Assembly (NCBI GenBank): GCA_010909165.1
Contig: MU008202.1
Location: 1 to 64,000 of the forward strand
Direction: 5' to 3'
Origin: Anthoceros angustus
Lineage: Eukaryota > Streptophyta > Anthocerotopsida > Anthocerotales > Anthocerotaceae
Length of the DNA: 64,000 nt
This document shows, in pieces, positions 46,070 to 56,816 of this stretch. The translations under genes and the position numbers were made by a program. Below the pieces are notes generated by a model that worked only from the letters and a program-made list of their open reading frames with translations, did no database searches and was not told the origin of the DNA. Each line of letters begins with the position of its first letter. Positions within the stretch are counted from its first letter, which is position 1.

Positions 46070-46499
46070 ATGCTTGAAAACGAATAGAGTAGACAGTATT
46101 AATAGCCAAGAGAAATCCCATGTATCCCTGAAGTCCAAGGAGGAACAACCAAAAAGGACTAATGGTAAAAGAGGAAATCCTAGTCCCTCGAATGCCTATC
46201 CCCTTATATGCTTGAAAAACTAAAAGATCTATGTGCTCCAACTGTTTTGTTTCCATTTCGGAGCGATAGAAAGATGATTTTAAGACTGCTTATTAAGGGG
46301 TGCCAATAATTGAGCAAGACAATCTGAAACGCTAAGCATTGTGCGATCATAAGTAGTGCTGTCATGCTTGCTGTGCAGCGGGATCACAGAGACTTCTGGG
46401 GGTTGCACATAAACATCTCTATTGAGTGATTCTGTTGATCTGTCTGCAGGTCAAGCAAATGCTACTGGATTAGAAAGCACTGGTATCCTTCGTCATGCA

Positions 46500-47835
46500 G
46501 AAGTGACCAGCCGCCAGACGTTCACCACGCTGCAAGGTGAAGGACAAGGTCTTAAAGTTTGTAGCTTGGAAGCTCAGATCATGACAAAAGCCTTTCAGAT
46601 GCACAACATGGCGGTATGGTAATCGACTTAGGAAAGCAGATGCTTTTAGGCTTACCTGGCAAAATCTGTGACATGCATCTTCCAAGGAACCACATTTCAG
46701 GACATGCCCACGAGGGAGCTCCCAATAAACGCATCATACTCAAAGCCTGTTTCACGACTGTCCGAGTATAGCTGCCTGCCTTGCTGCAAAGCTCCAACAC
46801 TGACACATGCTTTCAAGAGGCACAAGGATTTGACACGATCAGCTGGTTAGATATCCTCATTTGCATCACAGCATGAAGTACTCCCAGTCTGCAGTCCCAA
46901 ACCCACCTTCCTGTCGAGTATATACCGTAAAACTGAGGCAGTCCAAGTGACTACCTTCGTTTCAGCAAGCCCATCAAACTAACTGCCTCTGTGCATCCAT
47001 GAGACTGCCAAACCTCTCTTACTTGTCTCCCAAGCACCATCAGATACGAGTCCCCGGCCTCTGAGCTATGAGTGGAGCTGCTTTCCATCTCTCTAATGCT
47101 GAGACGGCCACATTTGCACATGCCAGCAAGAAGCAGACAATTGTCACATAGCCATGCCTTTAGATTACATGGCACTGTGAGGGTTAAGGGCTTTCTGGCC
47201 TATGCCCCCTCCTGAGCATAACCTCCTCCCATCTTAACATCCCGACTCACCACATTCTTCTAACTAAGCCTGTCAAATACAACATCTGATCATCCTTGAG
47301 ATTCGCAAACTTTGCATACATGTCAGATTCAAGCTACCACCCACAACTGTGCCAAATTCAAGTCCCTGGTTCTTGACTAGTGAATGAAACTGCTCTCCCT
47401 TCCGTATTATTGGAACACCCACAATTGCACATTCCTGCAACATGCAGACAAATGGCACCGATCGAATCTGAAGGAGCCACGGCCCTCCGTTTGCAGCGCG
47501 CAAAAAATGGTAAGGGCACGAACTCCTGCTTAACATACCCAGCTTCTATCCTGGTATAGCAGGTCACCTCGCAACACATGGACTGCTATACCACTCACAA
47601 TCACATCCGCTTCAAGAGCCCAGTCTTTGAGCTATAACTTAAGCTGCTTTCTCTTATTCACACTTGCACATGCCTGGAAGCTTAAGAGGGAGGCATCCAA
47701 ACAGCCAGGCCCTGCTCCTGACCTCCTGAAAAGGTAAGGTCTGGATGTGCTTGGCCCGTGTCTTTTGCTGAGCCAAACCTGCTATCATGGCAATCCATAC
47801 CACCACATCCTTCTCACAAAATCTGCCATACACTA
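46500..47835 (-). pseudogene. Decayed PPR gene
   Basis: On the minus strand, PPR blocks appear in frames that shift repeatedly. SLCLLKACVSVGALQQGRQL lies near 46780-46850, a GKQLH-like block near 47040-47130 and a VCMLQECAIVGVP block near 47420-47480. Each aligns with the LLQACASVGAPALGKGKQLH linker of the intact PPR gene. Stops and indels rule out a product. It is far from the 1-8 kb cluster, so PPR copies seeded at least three places in this window. Confidence 0.65.
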
Positions 47836-47854
47836 TCGACAGTAAGACAGTAAG

Positions 47855-48270
47855 TTGCTCTCACCAGCGCCCATGGTCACTGACGTAGAGCTTGTTCAGA
47901 ACAAGTGTGCTAAATTATCGTGCCGTGGGACGATGGGTTTTTGCAGGGACTTAACGATTCTGGATTTCATGGAAGTTGTGACCTCGGCTTCGTCAGATGT
48001 GGTCAAGCAACCCCTGCTCATGCCCCCCGTTGTCACCAGTAATGCTGCTACACTAGGTGAAGTCATTCCTCTTCTTTCCCTAGAGAGGATTCACCGTATT
48101 TACGTTGTTGACGAGAGAAAAAAGGGTGACGGGAGTAGGTCATCACTTTGAGAAACATCATCTCATGTTTCGTGTCCCAGTCGGACAGCAGCTACAATGT
48201 ACAGGTTATTGATTTCCATGAGATAGTGCATAAGGAGTTCAAATTGATGCTGCAAGCAGATCCCTAGGAC
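47855..48270 (+). pseudogene. CBS-domain protein fragment (SnRK1-gamma/PV42-like), frameshifted
   Basis: The plus strand encodes a C-terminal CBS unit. PPVVTSNAATLGEVIPLLSL and RIHRIYVVDERKK are read in one frame. Then VTG follows after one extra G, and VITLRNIISCFVSQSDS in the third frame. The stop is after FKLMLQADP near 48268. The pattern TLGEVI...IHRIYVVDE...GVITLRDI is typical of the last CBS motif of plant SNF4/PV42-type energy-sensor subunits. Two single-base insertions within about 15 bases, with the rest of the gene missing, mark it as dead. Confidence 0.6.
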
Positions 48271-48702
48271 AACTTTGCAGATTTCAGTAGCTGTCTACAA
48301 CAGTCAAAGAAAAACCTTGAGCAAATCTATGCCCTAAGTTCCTTATTGCATTGTATGTACGATGAGCTCCGTCTGCCCCTGCTGGAAGCCGGAAGCAGAA
48401 AGGTTCCCAGCTGGACGCAAAAAGTGTGAGACTGTGTGACCAAGAGCCTCTGCGTGCGTGCTTCAATTACGTACAACCTACTGGTGAGCAGAGGCAGTCG
48501 TGCAGTCGTGGTGACACTGTTCCGCAGGTGAGTTAGAGCTCATGCGCAAAAGTGAATATGTGCAAGATGAGTAGTTCGGCAGAGCTATGTCGGCAGTACA
48601 CCTTCCTCCTGCCATGCCTCCCAAGGCGGACCAGGCTCGACCCGCTCGGCCACCTGAGCATAGTGGTCCTTTCACCCTTTCGCGGGGATTAAGACTCTTG
48701 AG
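48271..48702. other. No gene seen
   Basis: Intergenic sequence between the CBS fragment and the duplicated unit, with only short frames. Confidence 0.4.
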
Positions 48703-48774
48703 GTTGTTCAAGGCGTGTGCCTGCTAAGTATGTACATGGGTTCGCCCGCGGGAGTTGGAATCTCTCAGGCTGCG
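48703..48774 (+). pseudogene. tRNA-Ser pseudogene (5'-truncated duplicate)
   Basis: It matches the 3' five-sixths of the tRNA-Ser at 44.7 kb but lacks the acceptor 5' strand and most of the D arm. It has four extra bases after the anticodon loop and TTGGAAT instead of TTCGAAT in the T loop, which destroys the B box. It cannot be an active tRNA. Confidence 0.85.
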
Positions 48775-48798
48775 TCAACACGAGATCGGAGACATTTT

Positions 48799-49401
48799 TC
48801 AAAACCAGTGGTGCTTCTTTTCGTGCCCCTCATCCCTCCTCTCGTCTCGTTCTCGTTCTCGTTCCGCGACTTTGTATTCGTGACGCTCGTAGGCCCCATA
48901 ACCGGCGGAGCCAGCGGCAGCGGCCGCGGCCACCTCCTCCTCGCGCTTGTGTCGTCGAGCGTGCTCCGGGTCGGAACCTTCCTCGTGATGTTCATACTGC
49001 GGGGCAAGGCACCATCAGCCAACCACACAATAATGCCTCGCCGACGGTTCCATTCCAACAGCGACGCTTACCAGACCGAAGGCTGCAGCACCCAGCGCGC
49101 CGAGCTCGCCCAGGCGCTCGTCCCTCCTGTGCTTCGCCTCCTCAGTTCGGTCTCTTTCCAGGCCCTGCGTCCTGTCGTAGCCTTCCGGATACATTCCACC
49201 TTGCTGCTCCCCGTAGCCGTGGCCGGCGCCGGCCTGCTGCTTCTGCTGCCCGCCATAGCCATAGCCTGGCTGCGATTCGTACCCGAAGGCTGGTGCAGGC
49301 TGGGCACCGTACCCCTGGCCCTCCGATGCCGAGTACCTGTCAGGATTCTCCATCACGTCCTCCCGATGGTGATGGTGGTGGTGGTGCTGATGCTCAGACA
49401 T
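48799..49401 (-). CDS. ASR: ASR protein 4 (ABA/WDS domain), duplicate of ASR-3
   Basis: Exons 49072-49401 and 48799-48996 (intron 75 nt) encode 175 residues. The order is the same as ASR-3: a His run (MSEHQHHHHHHHREDVMENP), a Gly/Gln/Tyr tract (SQPGYGYGGQQKQQAGAGHG) and RRDERLGELGALGAAAFGL before the intron. YEHHEEGSDPEHARRHKREE and EKKHHWF follow. Differences are length changes in the low-complexity tract and a longer charged stretch in the tail (VAERERERDERRDEGH, from a repeated TCTCGTTCTCG on the plus strand). The frame and splice sites are preserved, so both copies appear functional. Confidence 0.93.
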
Positions 49402-50530
49402 TCTCTGCTTTCTTTGACGTCTCCCTGATCTTCACAATGGTGCAAAACACGATTTCGCGAGTGTGTGCTCCAGCGTGGAGAATGTTCAATTTAGAGGCCG
49501 CCGTGAACGAGCAGGGCTGTTTCCCCAGTGACACCAAACGCACACATGTTGTACGCTAAGCGCAAGCGCATGCTTTCATCTGCAGTGCACCTCGAGTGAC
49601 TAGGACTGCAGCTGCTCCCGGCTAGTCAGTGCCCCCGCCAAATGTGAGAACCTTTCCCGCCCTTCCACGTTCCTCAACATCGCTCCCTCGTCCGGAGTCC
49701 TCCAATATTGGAGAGGGACTTCTTACACATGTCAATCGCCACCCTTGTTAATCTGAACTTCATTCTCATCTATTCGTTTTACAAAATTTGAACCAAAAGA
49801 GTAGTACCTCTCGCACTAGTTGCATAGCTAATCGGGGAGGGACACAAGCAAACACAAGAAAGAAATGAAATCTACTAAAGTCCATTAAGACTGCAATTTC
49901 ATCGTGCACTTGTACCTCGGAGAATAAATTAATCAGTTTTATGTACAAAATTAAAAATAATTAAAATTATTATATATATAATATTAAAAAACATAACTTA
50001 TCTTCGGGAGGATGAATGAAACTCCAAACATCATAGCTTATTATTTGATTAGATAAAAAAATATTTTAATTTTTTTTAATAATTGGTCTCTTTGTTAACT
50101 TTGTTAATTTAAAATTAATATGCTTGAAAGATAAAAGAGCTGTGTGCTCCAACTCTTTTGTTTCCACATCGGAGAGATAGAAAGATGCCTTTAAGACTGC
50201 TTATGAGGGGGTGCCAATAATTGAACAAGAGAGAATAACAATTGGAACCCGCTTGAGAGTAATATAGTTTGGCACACAAGGGAGTATTTCACAATAGTGA
50301 ATGAATTGGTTTGGAGACTTTTATCTTGAATTAACACCATGCTCAACTTATTAACAGGTTGTTAACAAGAAAAAAAAACATTAAGGTTGATGCTCAACTT
50401 ATCGGCAGGTTATTAACAATAAAAATTAATGTTGGTGCAGAACTTATTAGTGGGTTATTAACAAGAGAAAATAAAATTAGGTTGGTTCTGAAACGCTGAG
50501 CATTGTGAAATCATAAGTAGTGCTGCATTT

Positions 50531-51900
50531 GAGTTGAAAAGCTAGCACGCTAGTATCTTACATCAAAGCCCGTTAAGAGTCTATGGGATTACGTTACTTT
50601 TGTAGGATGATGATCCCATAGGGAGCACATTAAACCCTATTGTTGTTATAGCTTTGAGATTCTCTCCCGGAAACCGTACTTGAGTATGATTTGCTTTTAT
50701 TACAAATATTCTCACTATACAACACCACGCACCTAATCTTAAGACGGGATGACAAGTACAACTACAAGCATTAAGTCAGTCTCACAGCTTGTGTGATACA
50801 TCCGTACCATATGTTTGTTTTGTTTTGTTTTATTTTATGTTGGAACATAGTTATACAAGTTTAGATGCACCACAAAGGTATTATGCTCGCAAATCCACAT
50901 GGAAAGATGCAATGGGTTCACCTTATAATATATGCTTATGTACAAGACCATAAAAAAGGCTACAAAGTGAGTATTTTAAGTAAGCCCTTGTAATTTGATT
51001 GTCTAGTAAGAAGATGTCGCACTAAATAAACACTTGCATTCATGTATGCACTTCCTCAACAGACAACCAAGCAAAATAAATCTAATATGCAAATATAGGT
51101 GCAACACTAAGAAAGAACGCACGTCGTGGCACAACAACACTCTTCCCATGAAAACAACACGCAAATTCCTCACACATGGCTCTCGGAGTCAGAGCTTTGG
51201 CTCCTCACAACAATCTTGCATTGCATATCTAGAGGACAAGCTATGATCTGAGTTTGTCCTCCTAATTCTATATATATATACTGCATCGATATTCTAAGGT
51301 ATCTTATTGGCATCATCATATGCCGGAAATATCATAAGAATACACTATAATATGTAAAGGAATATGCTAAAACATATTACTTGTGCTAATCCACTTAGCT
51401 ATTGCTAACCATATTTAATTAACACTAATCAATGCTTAATTAACATAAGCGTTTGGACAATGTTAACATAAACAATGCTAATCAAACACTAAACCCAAGT
51501 GCAGAGATTAGTGTTACACAGCATGACACATATCTTAGTAGTGTTTGTCGTGATATTAAGTATGCTATTAACTGCTATAGTCATGACCTTGTTGATATAG
51601 TGCGCAAGTAACGTGCTGTACATATGACACAAAAAGGTGCTCACTGTTTTCTAGTTGTTGTATGTGTCCATAAGATTTGCTGACCTTAGTTAATGTAAGA
51701 TATGCATATAGAATTGAAAGCATGATGAGAAATATTTGTAACAGAATATTGCATGAAATCAATAGGGAAAATTTGGCCTCAACAAGATGAAATTTGAGGA
51801 ACTACTTTGTATATATTGTTGAGCCTTGGCTTGCTTAAAATTTGTATCCCTTGCATGTAAGAATGTGCTAATGAGCTAACTTGATTTTGCATGTGATAGT
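50531..51900. other. AT-rich gene-free DNA
   Basis: No coding region is supported. Microsatellite-like TATATATATA occurs near 51271. Short motifs such as TTAACATAA recur around 51440-51480. Confidence 0.45.
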
Positions 51901-51949
51901 GTGCTCTTCACGGCTTCCATGACAAAGGAATTGAATTTAATTAGGTAGT

Positions 51950-52130
51950 TCTTACCGAGCACTTAGCATCGAACTCTTCCATGAAGGTGACTATGGGTTG
52001 ACTAGGATGCCGTTTGGCATCCTTTTGTGAAATTGCCTTGTGAATAGACCACAGCAGGTCATGAATGAAACCTTCACTACCATCCTCATTATTCATAGTT
52101 TAGAATTTCTGGCAAGTACTAGTGTGCATA
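51950..52130 (+). mobile_element. Possible Ty3-type reverse transcriptase remnant
   Basis: A plus-strand frame reads YGLTRMPFGI, a stop, then RPQQVMNETFTTILIIHSLE. This resembles the TRMPFG...FQ..MN region of Ty3/gypsy reverse transcriptases. The segment is only about 50 codons long, with a stop in the middle. A dead retrotransposon scrap is the best guess. Confidence 0.35.
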
Positions 52131-52147
52131 TTTTACGTTAAGGACTA

Positions 52148-52318
52148 ATTTTGCTGCATTCCAACATAGAGTTGGCATGTAAGCTATCATCTCTTGGGCT
52201 GTTCCAACACATTTTCATTAGCATGTTTGTGAAGTTAATTTTGCTGCTTTCCAACATAGAGTTGGTATGTAAACTATCAACGCTTGTATAGGTAGGGTGT
52301 TCCAACACACTTTCATTG
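52148..52318. repeat. Tandem duplication, about 90 bp unit
   Basis: Two units begin ATTTTGCTGC.TTCCAACATA and end GTTCCAACACA.TTTCATT, at 52148-52219 and 52237-52317. The second has an extra TAGGTAGGGT stretch. Confidence 0.7.
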
Positions 52319-52700
52319 TGAGTGCGGTAGAGTTATGCGCCCCCAAAAGAGTGGCATGTCCATTAATTGGATCGCTTAACGTTTTGCATTTGAGTTTCAC
52401 ACATAATATTCTTGCCGTGCCACCTAGCCTAGCAATAACAAAACTTCAATCTAAAAAACTTATCATAATTTACTTGTATGTTTTTAATAAAATAGTGGTA
52501 TCATTTACATCGCCCGGAAACAAAGAAAACCTGCGCTCGTTCGAAAGAACATGTGCTTGCCTAGGAGAAGGAAAACGTGGGTGCAAAGCCAGCGGTTTGC
52601 GTGCAGCTGGTAAAGGACAGACGTGTGGTTTGCAAGGAAAGTGAAGTGAGGTTCCTTTCCCCAGCCAATTGATGACTAGTATGTACAGTCCGCTGATGAG

Positions 52701-53995
52701 TTAGCCCACGGTGGAATCAACACCCGCATCTGGGAACTTCTCATGGGGTTTGGGTACATTTTCCTCATACGGACGATCCCCCGCACTGCCTAGCAAGGGA
52801 GCTTTCTCAGATTCATCAATGCCACCAGCCGTGGTCTGCCCCGCATCTGCATTCCGATCAAAACAGACGTCAGGAATAACCGAATAACCAGTCGGTGCTC
52901 ATCACTAGAGCATTTCCGTGCCAAAAACTCACCGGATGAGTGTCCAACAGGAAGGTCGGGCACAGAATCGTCTCCGCCAGAAACGCTCCTATCCGGCTTA
53001 TCCACCCCACTGAAGTTCCTCGCATCACCACGCAGCCCATGGACTTGTGTTGCACTGAGCAGTCCCGCTCGCTCGTTCAGGTCAGCAGCAGCTTGCATCG
53101 ATGCAGCAACTCCCCCGGGCACGATCTGGCCGTCGCCGCCCCGAAGCTCGGCTTCCCGGATCTTGGCCGCGTCTTCCTGCGTAACTACCTTGTCCGCATA
53201 CAACTGCACAGTTGCGTCCTGATTGGACAACCCACAATGCCACCCATCAAAAAACAGCCAGGTGCAGATGCTCGAAGACGCACATTTCCAGCAGAACAAG
53301 GATATCTTACAACGAGCACATCGCCGAGGGTGGTGGGGTCCTCGGTGTCCCCCTGGAGGTTGAGCTCGGCCGCGGACTGCGCCGTGGCGGCCAGCCCTCC
53401 ATGCACCACGGCGGGCAGCCCCGTGGCCCGGGCCTCGGCGCTCTGGATCGCGCGCGCGTCCTGCAGTTGCACAGGCCGGTCTCCCGCCCCGACTGCCGCA
53501 GCCTCCAGGGCCTGTTGATCACAGAGGGACTGAATGTCACACTACCCACTTCACCACAGCCGACCGAGGGCAATTGCAACCATCCTCACGACCCACCGGC
53601 AATCCGGCACTCACCTCTCCGATGGTGACGGCCTCGGAGGCGGCGATGTCGGCCCGGGTGGGCATGGGACATGCCGTCTGCACCACCGGCTGCCCGGCAA
53701 CGTACTCCGTCTCCAGCAGGGCCCCCGGCAGCACCGTCTCCACCACCGTGACCCCGGTCTCCGCCACGGGCGAGTGCGCGTCCTTGGCCACAAACCCGAA
53801 CTGCACGTTCCTGGCGGCGGCCGCCTGCATCGCGGACGCGGCCCCGTGCTTCTGCGTCCTCCCCGTGGCCAGCGCCTCAGCGCTCTGCATCAGGGCGGCA
53901 TCCTCCGGCGTCACAGCCTGCTCCGCGATGTCCCCCGGGACGCTCAGGAACACATCCCCGTAGGTGACCGGCCGCTGCGGCTGCTCCTGGCTCAT
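52701..53995 (-). CDS. LEA protein, seed-maturation (SMP, D-34) type
   Basis: Four in-phase exons (53615-53995, 53311-53511, 52933-53218 and 52701-52846) encode 337 residues. There are three SMP units. Unit 1 reads VTYGDVFLSVPGDIAEQAVT then DAALMQSAEALATG. Unit 2 is VTIGE, then ALEAAAVGAG and DARAIQSAEARATGLPAVVH. Unit 3 is TTLGDVLV, then VVTQEDAAKIREAELRGGDG and GGVAASMQAAADLNER. The tail ends DAGVDSTVG. SMP LEA proteins are hydrophilic and accumulate in drying seeds, spores and desiccating tissue, where they stabilise proteins and membranes. Units 2 and 3 are each interrupted by an intron just after their T.GE/T.GD start. The start codon is the ATG after a GCAAAG leader. Confidence 0.92.
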
Positions 53996-54120
53996 CTTTG
54001 CTCCACAATCGAGACCCACAAAACTCAGTGCTGCTGCTTCCTCCTGGGTGCCTCAAACTGGTAGCAAGCTGCTCTCCAATCCAGATCGATGGCTTCTGCG
54101 AGAAGGTGGCAGACCCGGTC

Positions 54121-54131
54121 AGTATATGTAG
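54121..54131 (-). promoter_or_regulatory. TATA-like box of the SMP-LEA gene
   Basis: On the minus strand it reads CTACATATACT, about 125 bases upstream of the start codon. Confidence 0.4.
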
Positions 54132-54184
54132 TTGCCGTAGCCAGGGAGGACGGCGACACGCGGCACGCGCCCAGAGAGCCGTGG

Positions 54185-54192
54185 GGACACGT
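54185..54192 (-). promoter_or_regulatory. ABRE-like element (ACGTGTCC)
   Basis: ACGTGTCC on the minus strand contains ACGTGTC, the ABA-response element found in many LEA promoters. It lies about 60 bases above the TATA-like box and 190 above the start codon. It supports, but does not prove, ABA control. Confidence 0.5.
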
Positions 54193-54194
54193 TG

Positions 54195-54990
54195 CGATAT
54201 GCAGGTGGCATCCTGCTACTGTGGCTTGGAAGATTGCATTAACCGGCCCGATTTGAGGATTTAATAGGGCCAAGTTAATGCGCCACCTGCCCGCCTGGTC
54301 TGGTCGTACGATACATATTCGACTGCGATGCTCGTTGCGCAGACTGCGCAGACGAGGATGTGGAGGGTCTTGGCTCTCTCGATGGTGGGAGCGGGGAGTG
54401 ATTGTTAATTATGAAGTTTGTAGGTACATGTCGGTCTTCGGAAAGTTTGGAACTGGTCTACTGGTGGCCACTATGACTCATGCATGAGCAGCAGGGTATT
54501 TGTCCTCGGGTGATTCTTGTCATATCCGAGCTCCTCGTGCCACCGAAATGTGATGTCATGTGGCCTAGTGTGGCCATGTAATTCGTCTGGTGAAGTCGGA
54601 AGAATCGAGAAGCAACGTGCGTGCATCGATTCGGGGCCTGGTACAGAGGGATACACAGGATGGTCTTCTCGGAGGATAGAAATTTGCACAATGCACCATT
54701 TGACTTACCAAATTGTCCAGTGGTGCTCAGTTCCTATCAGTTTCCGGAATCCGAATTGGTGACAAGACGTTAGAATCGCTACAACATTGTCACTCAGCAT
54801 GGGCGTCTTATGTGAATGGTAGACGCGACAAGACTATGTAGGTACTTACTACTGTATGTCTGTCTGTCTGTTTGCTGCAGTAACTTGAGATGGGGAGCTC
54901 TCAAGGGGCCAGGAATTTGGCAAATGATCTTGTAGCAGCCTTGAATTTGTTGCTAACAGGAGAGGGAAACAGCGTGAGCTGGGTTGGTGG
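54195..54990. other. Intergenic DNA
   Basis: Upstream region of the LEA gene and 3' side of the GT61 gene. A (TCTG)4-type microsatellite lies at about 54857-54871. No gene is supported. Confidence 0.45.
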
Positions 54991-54995
54991 ATGGG

Positions 54996-56816
54996 TCATT
55001 TCACTTCTGCTCCGGGATTGTTCACTATGCTGTTGACCACTTCAAGAACCTTGTCCACATCCACTGTGAGGCTGGTGTTCTTCCCGCCGGGACTGTAGAA
55101 GAGGTGGTATCCGAAGTTGAGCACCCCGGCCAGGTTCTCGTAGCAGCTGTTGGAGAAGTCGGTGGGGCGGACCTCTATTACAGACGAGCCGTAAGGCATG
55201 AACACCATGTTGGACAGTCCAGCCCCGTGGGGGGAGATGTAGATCACCGCCCTGGAGAACAGAGCTCGGATATCCTTGAACATTTGCTTCCTCTTCATGC
55301 TGTCTTTATAGTGGAAGAGCTTAACCCTGGCCTCCCCATAGGTCTGGGTCAAGCTCTCCAGGAGGGAGGCGGTCTCGTTCACTCGCCGGGTGGTGTCCCT
55401 GTACCCCACCACGATCCACCAGTCCTGCACCCGCTCGAACACGCTCCGGTTGTCGTTCTCCAGGTGAAGGTACTGCTGCCTGATCTTCTCCCACCCCACA
55501 GGGGAGCTCTGGCCGCAGGGCTGGCTGACGGCTGTAATCAGGGTGTTAGCGTACGCCAGATCCTGCTGCCCATCCATGTAATGGACGTTGAACTCGTCCA
55601 AAGACTCCAGTTCCAGAACCTGCAAAACATATCGGTAGTGGTCGTCGTTGCGGGACACCAAAACTGGAATCCCCGGCATGCTGCGGAGAATGGGCAGCAG
55701 CACAGCCCACTTGGGCACCGACTCTACCAGCGCATGGTAGTAGTTGTAGAGGCCCATGGTGAGGCTGACAGCCACATCAAACCGTGTAAGATTAGTGACT
55801 CCACTGGTGAAGAGTGGGTTGCTGAAGTGCTCCCCGCACCCGCCCTTGAGATACATGTTGTGGGCGTCGAAGATCTGCGCGTGGTAGTTGGTGTAGACGT
55901 TGGACATGACCGCCACAGCCCCGAAGTACTCCCCATACATGAGCAGGGTGCGAGCAACATGATCGCCCCCCACCAAATGCTCCGGGATGGACCTCGGAAA
56001 CGGCCCCCGAGAGTTGAGGCACACGGCAGCCAGCCCGTGCACCGCCTTCCCACATTGCCAGAAATCCGGGCACTCCAGCCTCCAGCCCCTCCCCGGCCGG
56101 ATCTCCAGCGCAGTCGGCCCCGCTCCAGAGCACAAGTTGGGCAGATTGTGGAAGGCCCGGGTATTGAGGTCGTAGAGGGTGTGGAAGGTGAGGTTGTCCG
56201 GCAGAGCCTCCAGCTTCTCCTGCACGTGGTACTTTCCTCGAAGGCTGCGCTGCGCAACGGGCCCAACTCCTGCACCAAAGATTGTCATGAGGCATGCGGC
56301 TATTGCTATTGCTGCTGCTGCTGCTGCTGCTGCCAATTCCCAACAACCGTGAGCTCCAGAGGCTCATCAGAGTCCATCGCACTCACCTCGGCCTGCACCA
56401 ATGCCGTCTTGTTCTTCGAAGCCGCTCACAACGGTGTTGAGGAAATTGAGGCCGACGCTCCCACCTTCCTCCGCCTCTTCCCGACGGGAGACTCCATCGC
56501 TGTGCCGCTCCGCCCTGAGCAGGCTCCCGTGGGGCCGCGCGAAGGAGAGCTCCTGGCTGTCGAGGAAGGCGGCCTTGGGCAGCCCCGCGTTGTGCAGGGC
56601 GTCGGGCCGCACCTGCAGCCGGCAGAGCGCGCGGCGGTAGGGCGAGAGCAGGGATTCCGAGTCCGAGTCCGAGTCCGAGCCCTCCTTGTCCCCCTCCCAC
56701 GTCCCATCCCAGCTGCACGACAGCAGGTGCACGCAGAGGTGGGTGGTGGCCACGAAGAGCACAAGCAGGCAGAAGCGCAGGAACATCCTCCACCACAGGC
56801 CCGGGCTACTCGTCAT
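54996..56816 (-). CDS. Family 61 glycosyltransferase (DUF563), Golgi type II
   Basis: Two exons (56387-56816 and 54996-56269) encode 567 residues. Residues 1-35 form a type II signal anchor (MFLRFCLLVLFVATTHLCVHLL), followed by an acidic Ser/Asp stem (GSDSDSDSES). The catalytic half has the GT61 pattern: GLYNYYHALVESVPKWAVL and the closing ISPHGAGLSNMVFMPYGSSV followed by IEVRP. Plant GT61 enzymes add xylose or arabinose to xylan or N-glycans in the Golgi lumen; the donor and acceptor cannot be told here. The 117-nt intron includes a GCTGCTGCTGCTGCTGCTGC microsatellite. A frame that reads through the intron with a poly-Ala start exists but lacks the anchor. Confidence 0.9.

Larger units (their letters stand above)
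44690..46375. repeat. Segmental duplication, copy 1 (tRNA-Ser + ASR-3)
   Basis: The unit is repeated at 48703-50530 in the same orientation. Identity continues through the ASR gene, its upstream region (shared TTCAATTTAGAGGCCGCCGT and GCTAAGCGCAAGCGCATGC) and an AT-rich tail (shared GAAACGCT.AGCATTGTG). The left edge lies inside the tRNA D arm. Copy 1 alone has a 138-base insert between two ATGCTTGAAAA copies (46070-46080 and 46208-46218). Confidence 0.9.
48703..50530. repeat. Segmental duplication, copy 2 (tRNA remnant + ASR-4)
   Basis: This is the partner of 44690-46375. It lacks the 138-base insert of copy 1. It has its own insert of roughly 250 bases (about 50235-50482) made of three units containing AACTTATTAACAGGTTGTTA or variants. 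Confidence 0.9.

Noticed and set aside
48703-48774. Second functional tRNA-Ser
   Set aside because: Lacks the 5' acceptor strand and D arm, has a four-base insert and a mutated T loop.
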